Origin: Gadus chalcogrammus
Taxonomy: Eukaryota > Chordata > Actinopteri > Gadiformes > Gadidae
Assembly: GCF_026213295.1 (NCBI RefSeq)
Contig: NC_079431.1
Location: forward strand, 13,280,299-13,344,298
Direction: 5' to 3'
Length of the DNA: 64,000 nucleotides
A program made the translations under genes and the position numbers. Below the pieces are notes generated by a model that was not told the origin of the DNA, did no database searches, and worked only from the letters and a program-made list of their open reading frames with translations. Below, one piece after another: positions 52,405 to 64,000 of the stretch; position 1 is the stretch's first letter, and every line of letters begins with the position of its first letter.

Positions 52405-54475
52405 TTCATTTCAGCGATCCCCTCCACGACACACGGGGACCCCGGTCTGCCGTGCCTCTCACCGCCTTCAGGACGTCAAGCCGGGCGTCGGTGAATGCAT
52501 ATGGTGGCCACAAACTGCCCCTGGGTTAGTGACGGCGAGCAACAGTGAAGGAATGAATATGAATGATTCCGGATGTGTACCCCCGGTGTGTTTAAGTATT
52601 GTGTTGTTGTGGTAGTAGCCGTGGGGGTCTCTACCGTAAAACCAGGAGGGCTGTTGTCTAGCTGCTCCTGCGCCTTTTCAGATCAGTCACGAGGCATTGG
52701 CAGTCCAGAGTCCCGATGCTTTTTACAGGCTTCCGTGACGCGCGCGACTCGCATGGCAAGGGAGAGAGCCGGAGGAACGACACACCGCTGGACGTCAACA
52801 CATGACAGACCTACTGCTATACATCCACGACACAAACCGCACCATTAGCCCACAACAGGTTTGACAGCTACTGGGTTTTGACGTCGGCTGGCTCACACGG
52901 TCGAATGAGAATGTATCCAGCTTTAAAAGAAAGAAAGCATGCAAGTTTAGAGATTGTCGCTCAAATATCAGCCGAGAAATAAGTGTTTCACTCGATAAAT
53001 AAGTCGTCTCTCCTCCAAACAATACCAATTGGCCGGAGTTTCTAAGTTTACTGAGCTAGAGTAACGTTACGCATAGCATGAACGCTAGTCATTGCAGCAT
53101 TTCAATGGGGTCCTTACCTAAAAAATTAGAAACTTGACGGAAGTGTACTTTGCACGGCGTTATGGATTGTATCCAATTTAAAAATGACCTTATTAAAATA
53201 CGATTATGACAGCACGGAAACCGATATCAATTGAGCGTTTTATAGTAAAAACGTCTGCCTTTTCCAGATGTAGCGTCACAAGTCACAGATCGCTGTCATT
53301 GGTCTATGGGTGGGTGCGTTAGATTTAATTCCCTTTCCAGGAAGGGTAACGATATCAGCTGAAGCAGGAGGTACCTTCATCCTTAACTCCACCTCGCGGG
53401 TGACACGCAAAATGTATTAATCTTTGGAAATGTGTTGAATCCATACATTCAACAATTTCCATACTGCAGTGCAGTGTCAGCATTTGTTTAGGGGAATCCT
53501 TTAAAACAATCATTGGATTTGTATCGCATTACTGTCAGACTGTTGCAAATCGCATACGCTAGTAGGGACATGTTTACCGAAATGGATCAAATGTAGCATT
53601 CTAGAGCCATCTTGCGTTGGCACTATGAAATCACCAAGCACGTCCAATGACGTTATGCCAGATATATCGTCGTGTCTTGAGAGGATCCTTATTTGAAAAT
53701 GAATGTTAACAAATCAACATTTAATCTGCTACATTTGATCATCGGTTAAGTCATACCTGTCTGAATGCATTATCACATTCAATGATATCTACACAACCGC
53801 ATGAACTTTGGCTCATTTTAATTAAAATAGAGGTTACAGCTGCATAACAGTCACATAACATAATACTTGTTTGAGTATGCATTTTGAACATTAGATCTAA
53901 GGAATAAAAGGCGGTTCCCACTATTCACAGACATAAGGCAAACAGAAACCCTGTCGGACACAAACATAAACAATTTCCAGACATGGACGCTGTCTCTATT
54001 TAAAAAAGGTGCTGCATTGTACACAGGAAGTATCAAACCAAAAAGTAAAGTCATTGAAATGAATCTCAAAACAATCACATATGTATTGTGTGTGCTAGAA
54101 CATTCAGTTAATGGAGCAAAATATGTAGGCTTGAAATAAATAACACCTTTGAAACATGCCTATATGCATTCAAAATATATGAAAATCATATTCTTATTCC
54201 AGATATAGGATTATTTCTGTTATTGTCATGATTTCTTTAATGCTGCAATGTCACATTTAGGATTATGATGAAAGGTCAAGGCTGAAAACATGCCTTATAG
54301 CTCCCAAGTGGTTTGATTTAATTTGATGAAAGTGGCATGGAGATATAAACATTTTAATGATATAAATCTGTGTAATCAATCATCATATTTGAAAAGAAAG
54401 AAATTCCAGTCAATGTCTATCCAGTGATTTAGCCTTTGTATTTGTGCCTCCACCTGCATTCATGTGTTTCTTGAG
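52405..54475. other. mgat4a upstream region and creg2 3' flank, no gene seen
   Basis: The mgat4a 5' UTR, any further 5' exon and the promoter should lie here or upstream. The GC-richer part (about 52480-52860) is the likeliest promoter area. 53400-54475 is AT-rich and would hold the creg2 3' UTR. No other exon was recognised. Confidence 0.45.
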
Positions 54476-55905
54476 TCAGTTTTTCTTAGAGAAAGGGGTA
54501 GCTCTGAAGTAATCTTCGACTGGTATGCTTGAGACTCCTCCGAACCAATTCTGTAGCCAGACCTGGACCAACTCGAGCTTCATGAAGAACCACTTGTGTC
54601 CCACTGGCCATTTTCCCATTATAGGATGTCTGTAATAACAAGGAGATGAGACATAAATAGTTGTATTGGATCAAATTGGCCTAGTTAAAAAAATGCTTGA
54701 AATGTACATGTATTAAGTGCACCAATTAACTGTATAGCATTAAAGTCACCTTGAAAACACTGCTTCCTTCGCAAACTCCAGTTCCTCTGGGCCCACATCC
54801 ACCATCTTCCCCGTTAACGTCAGTCGAGCACATCTTGGATCTTCAGGATCATATATCATTTTCCTAGAAAAAATATTAAATTTGTGTCAAATCTCAATAA
54901 CAATGCGGTGTGTCTAATGACCCTATACTGTAATGTTTCAGTCAAATACATTAACAGTTGTATCATAACAAACCTGCAATATTCTCCTTCAGACTCTGAG
55001 ATGGTAAACGATGCATTGGGATTGCTTCTCAGGTCTGCCACAGAGTTATCCATTGCAGTGACATAGAAATAGATCACTCCAGTACTGTTCTCAAATGGTC
55101 CATCGCTCACAGAGAAGATGTTGCCAAAGGGGTAACCCTTAATCTGCAGTGAGGCCAAGACATCAAAGTAATATACATCAATACATACACAGCACATTAC
55201 AGGGAAAATATGTGACGTAACCAATGGTTTTAACAAGTTAAGCAAATTACGAATGCTTACTTCTTTATGGACTTGCGGAGTAGGGTAGTAAAATCTCTGT
55301 TTGTATTTTTTTTTCGACGCGGAAATAAACACATAGGTCTACAAATGCCCATGACATAGGAATAGGGCTACGGGGTACAGAGAGTAACAAACAGACCTCG
55401 TGTTATGCAAAATAATTAGAAATATAGGATTGCCTGAATCAAATTAACACATAATACCCGAATAGCGTCAGAGTTGGCCTACCTTTTCTTGAGTTGAGAT
55501 GGTAGAAAGATGTCCCCAGTCACTGTAATGAGCGATGTATCTGGCCGTTCTAGCGGTCTCTTCATGCGGCGGAGGGTCGACATTACCCGGCTCTTTGACT
55601 TCTCCCACCCGATAAGAAAATACATGCGACGAAACCGTGTCCACGTTTTCGTTCTCGGATTTGATCCGTTCTCCGGTGCTTTCAGCGCCCTCCACTAGCC
55701 CCTGAGGTGGATAGGCCTGCTTCCATAACACAACATTGTCTCTCAGTAATGAAGGGGAAACCTCTTCGGATAAGGCATCTAGTTCTTCTTCCACTACAAC
55801 GTCTTTGGGAGATACCGCCCATGAAACAGAGTTTCTGATGGTATAGGTCCGACAGAAACACAGGCTACTGAAAAATATTGCCAAAGAAAGGTACTGGTGC
55901 CCCAT
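54476..55905 (-). CDS. creg2: CREG2-like secreted glycoprotein (cellular repressor of E1A-stimulated genes 2)
   Basis: CREG proteins are secreted or lysosomal glycoproteins with a flavin-reductase-like split-barrel fold but no bound flavin. Minus-strand exons: 55483-55905, 54974-55143, 54750-54863, 54476-54629, all GT-AG and in phase, giving 286 residues (human CREG2 about 290). The ATG at 55905 starts a signal peptide (MGHQYLSLAIFFSSLCFC); upstream in-frame Met codons would bury it, so they are not used. The CREG2-specific N-terminal part is present (NSVSWAVS, EEELDALSEEVSPSLL). The core follows: GYPFGNIFSVSDGPFENSTG, DPEDPRCARLTLTGKM, and HPIMGKWPVGHKWFFMKLEL ending in WFGGVSSI. Possible N-glycosylation sites are in ENSTG and PNASF. 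It is CREG2 rather than CREG1 because of the long acidic N-terminal region. Confidence 0.92.
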
Positions 55906-57079
55906 TTCGATTGCATATATGTGACCCCTTGGTTGCCAACGGCGGGTATGGTAATGTTGTTGTTTTGTGTTGTCCCGCCCACTCGAGCCTGCAGTTATGC
56001 CTATATAAATTTTTTTTTTATAGATCCATGCTACTGATAGACACGTGATCATCCGTTGTACTTACCGATACGTATAATATATGTAGGTAATATCAAATGT
56101 AAATGTACCAAGCTAGGAAATACAGGGTATGCCCAACAAGAAGTAAGATGACCGGAGACACCGACCAAAACAAAATAGCCAAAGGACCAAAATAACCTAA
56201 ATTGCTGCCCCCTCGCGAAATTCAAAGGTAATGTCATTTTGGAAAATACTCCTGTTGGGACAGGTTTATACTGTGATTGGATGAATGTACTTAATAACTA
56301 TCAAGTAGGTCTGGAGAATCTGCATTTTCACAAGGCAACAAATGGAGACTAGCAAAGGGTCTTGGAAAATGTGTCTTAATAATATCACAAATTATGTAAC
56401 TTTCTTTACTTTACTCCTAAAAGTAGATTGTATAAGTTAGCATTTGTATTGCCCCTATATCCAATCGGTGTCATACTGAGGACATGGCAATCTCCTGACT
56501 ATTTTAATGTAGATTCCTCTAGTTGTCCTGCATTCTTGCAGATATTTCCACTTTCCCCATATATTGCAAATAACTTGTTATCTCCCACCACAACAGTCTC
56601 CAAGACGGTCACTCCTCTCACCTTTGTTTTGTCAATACATAAAAACCTTTGTTGTTACTGCCCAAGATATAAGAATTTCTATGTAAGAATCATATACAAC
56701 CACATTTGACTCATGAAGCTGCTTCGTATATATGCTGCGTATGAGCCTTCCTATTATCCTGCCTCATTAAATCGATTATCCAAGACGAGTCCTGCAATAA
56801 ATAGTTTTTCATCAGAAATATATCAGCAGCAACATCCATTTTTTCCACCTATATAGTTTAATGACACATCTATATGAATGTCTGTACATTAAGGCTCTGC
56901 CAAAAACAACTCAACCAATAGAATTTTTAATTTTTTGAAAATTTACATAGATTGCTACGAGAGTGAGTGGATCAACCAAAACATGTGTTGAAATAGGGTT
57001 AGCAATATATTTATAACAATCTATTAAGTAAAAAGTTATTTGTACACCTTCAGATTCATAGGCTAGGTATGAACGTTTC
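55906..57079. other. creg2 promoter side and cracdl 3' UTR side
   Basis: Sequence next to 55905 should hold the creg2 promoter; a T run lies near 56008. 56250-57079 is AT-rich and fits a cracdl 3' UTR. Minus-strand ATTAAA sites occur near 56505 and 56857. No exon recognised. Confidence 0.45.
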
Positions 57080-62039
<4,960 letters not shown>

Positions 62040-63117
62040 TGCTCTGGTCAAGAAATAAAAACAAAGAAAGTCGAATTTGGGACAATACCAACGAGAATCA
62101 ATAACGTTTATGGATCTTATTGTCTGCCGAGAGGTCAGAGTCTTTCTGAACGGTGGACATTAGTAATCCGATGAATTGTCTTTGCATATGAGCACCTCAG
62201 GCACTTATCAACATCAGACGCACCACCAAAGTTCAAAGGTTTATTGACGATGAACAAACTTGAGTCTTTCCGAAGCAAGAAGGCGTGGTTAGAACGTTCC
62301 TTGTACTGTGAACTCCCCTAGAGTTATGAGTATACGGCACAAAAAGAGGCAACAAACCATACATAGCTAGTGCACTGTTTATTGTATATTCATTGGATAA
62401 ATATGCGAATAATCAAACTAATAATCATACTGATCATAATAATAACCATAATCATATGTTTATACTTTACAGTGTATAGAGGTTATGAATTGAGTAAAAA
62501 TAATACACACTTGCAGTGACACTATAGGCCTACATGCTCTGTGATGTAAATAGCATCTGACATGCATGCTTGATAGAGCAAGATGCGGCAGGCCATGGAC
62601 AAACATGCAAAGTCCACACCACACCTTTTGCTTTCACAAGCCTCCTGTTAGCTAATGAACACCCTGGTTGGCATGCATACCGTCGAGCATGAGACACAAA
62701 ACTAAGAAAACAGAATCTCAACTCTGGGCTTTCTGAAGTTCTTCTTCACAAAATGTACAGTACCACCATCATTTAAAACCCTGCAATATTCAGGGCTTGA
62801 AATAATAAAGCTGCTTTATAAAGACTTGAGGGGGGTCACATGTACTATGACCCAAACCATAGCACCAACAGAAACAGGAGATTATCCCCTGGATTATTGA
62901 CATTGCCGAGTGATCCTTGCAAGATTTCACAGCCCATAATCCACAACAACGGTTTAATCACAAACCCATGGACCGCAGAAGCCCAGAAAACTCACAACAG
63001 GAGTGGACTCAATAAAACCAATGTTGTACTTCTCTTCTCTTTTCATTAAAAACTGTAATATAACCATATATTTTTTCATATAGCATACATCACCCATAAG
63101 GGTGATCTTTGACTTAC

Positions 63118-63229
63118 CAAACGTCCATTCGTTGCTCTCTGGGCCTTTTCTCCTCCTTATAAATACTGTTCTGCTGGTAAAGAGCTTCCGTCCTCTCTGC
63201 AAACTCCTGCCTCTGCCGTCCACATCTGT
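63118..63229 (-). other. Candidate alternative 5' exon of cracdl
   Basis: On the minus strand a pyrimidine tract and CAG (before 63229) lead into 112 bases that end at a strong donor, GTTTG then gtaagt. In phase 0 it stays open: DVDGRGRSLQRGRKLFTSRT and on to ESNEWTFG, ending one base into a codon. That is the phase needed to join 61739 directly and read on into RKKSKLK. If joined to 62043 instead, the frame leading into the cracdl ATG has a TGA at the junction, so it would then be 5' UTR. No ATG is seen in the phase-0 frame. Confidence 0.4.
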
Positions 63230-63291
63230 CTACAGTGGGAGGTGGAGGGGAATCGAGAAACTAGGAGGGTAAGAAGGGTAAAAGAAAAAAG

Positions 63292-63372
<81 letters not shown>

Positions 63373-64000
63373 GGAGGCAAGGTCACTCCATGAAAGAGTG
63401 AGCCGGCACACAAAGAGAAAGAGGACAGGATAGAATGAGACGCGGCAACAGAGAAAGGGAGAGGGACAGAGTGGGAGAGTGAGAGAGAGAGAGTGTGAGA
63501 GAGAGAGAGATAGAGGGAGAGGGAGAGATAGTCTATTACATTAGTGGCACACTGTGGCCCTCTGCGCTAAGCTCCTTATGAAACGCTAACCTGATTTTAG
63601 TCCCAGAAATGAGAGTAAAGGAAAAAAATAAAACCTGGTTGGAAAGAGGACAGCCATTACTGCTGATGGAATTGTTTGCACTTGCTCTAAAGGCTGTTGG
63701 ACAACCCCCAAAGATTCATACAGGTGCCACAATGGAGGATGCATTTGTCCATTGGTTTGAATGCGCTGGGCAAGAGACAAATAGCCACATCAAAAGGAAA
63801 TCAAACATGCCCTGCCGGAGGGAACACACCTGCAGGACATTCTTTATATGGGCATTGCAGCTGAATGAACTACCAAAAGCCAATATTTTGATTGACCACC
63901 TTTCACGCATCTCTACTGGTATTACTGGAAATGTGAGGTGTGTGTGTGTGTGGTTGGAGAACTGTGATTTGTTAAGGCCTCTTGTACATGGCACCACAAT
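63230..64000. other. Upstream of cracdl, no gene seen
   Basis: A GA microsatellite (63297-63369) and GA-rich degenerate sequence to about 63530 are followed by unremarkable sequence. No exon or promoter element could be supported. Confidence 0.5.
63297..63369. repeat. (GA)n microsatellite
   Basis: Perfect GA tract of about 36 units. The RERERE and LSLSLS frames over it are repeat translations. Confidence 0.97.

Noticed and set aside
55906..56052. N-terminal extension of creg2 from an upstream ATG
   Set aside because: It would add 49 residues before a good signal peptide; known CREG proteins start at the signal peptide.

Overview
This is vertebrate nuclear DNA, most likely from a teleost fish. 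It holds multi-exon genes with GT-AG introns, very many long (CA)n/(GT)n tracts, poly-C runs, and small DNA transposons of types common in fish. The density of long dinucleotide tracts would fit a cod-like (gadiform) genome, but that is a guess. The gene set (inpp4a, coa5, mgat4a, creg2, cracdl) matches human chromosome 2q11.2.

Layout. 866-11012 (+): the last 14 coding exons of inpp4a, a type I inositol polyphosphate 4-phosphatase. 16625-21744 (+): a complete five-exon nucleoside hydrolase of about 318 residues, with Cys where the classical enzyme has His. 24746-25294 (-): coa5, three exons, 75 residues, a cytochrome c oxidase assembly factor. 28962-52404 (-): mgat4a, 15 coding exons, about 534 residues, an N-glycan branching enzyme. 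54476-55905 (-): creg2, four exons, 286 residues, secreted. 57080-62039 (-): a CRACD-family actin regulator, probably cracdl, nine exons and about 1089 residues. All joints were checked for splice consensus and reading phase. The genes form a syntenic block, not an operon or pathway.

Between and inside the genes lies a rich set of non-autonomous DNA transposons, many with readable target-site duplications. They are: a TA-flanked foldback element (5472-7450) split by a hAT element with an 8-bp duplication (5991-7222); a 2-kb Mutator-like element with a 9-bp duplication and a head-to-head internal satellite (14306-16301); a TTAA-flanked element (17283-19442) that contains a second hAT (17649-18398); a CpG-rich 1-kb foldback with an 8-bp duplication beside the coa5 stop codon (23652-24659); further hAT elements at 28088-28251, 35765-36270 (with a transposase-start remnant) and 44531-44872; and TTAA-type palindromic elements at 5012-5287, 46765-47154 and 61255-61418. 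No CRISPR array, rRNA or functional tRNA gene was found. Most short open frames are translations of CA/GT, GA or C/G tracts and are not genes.
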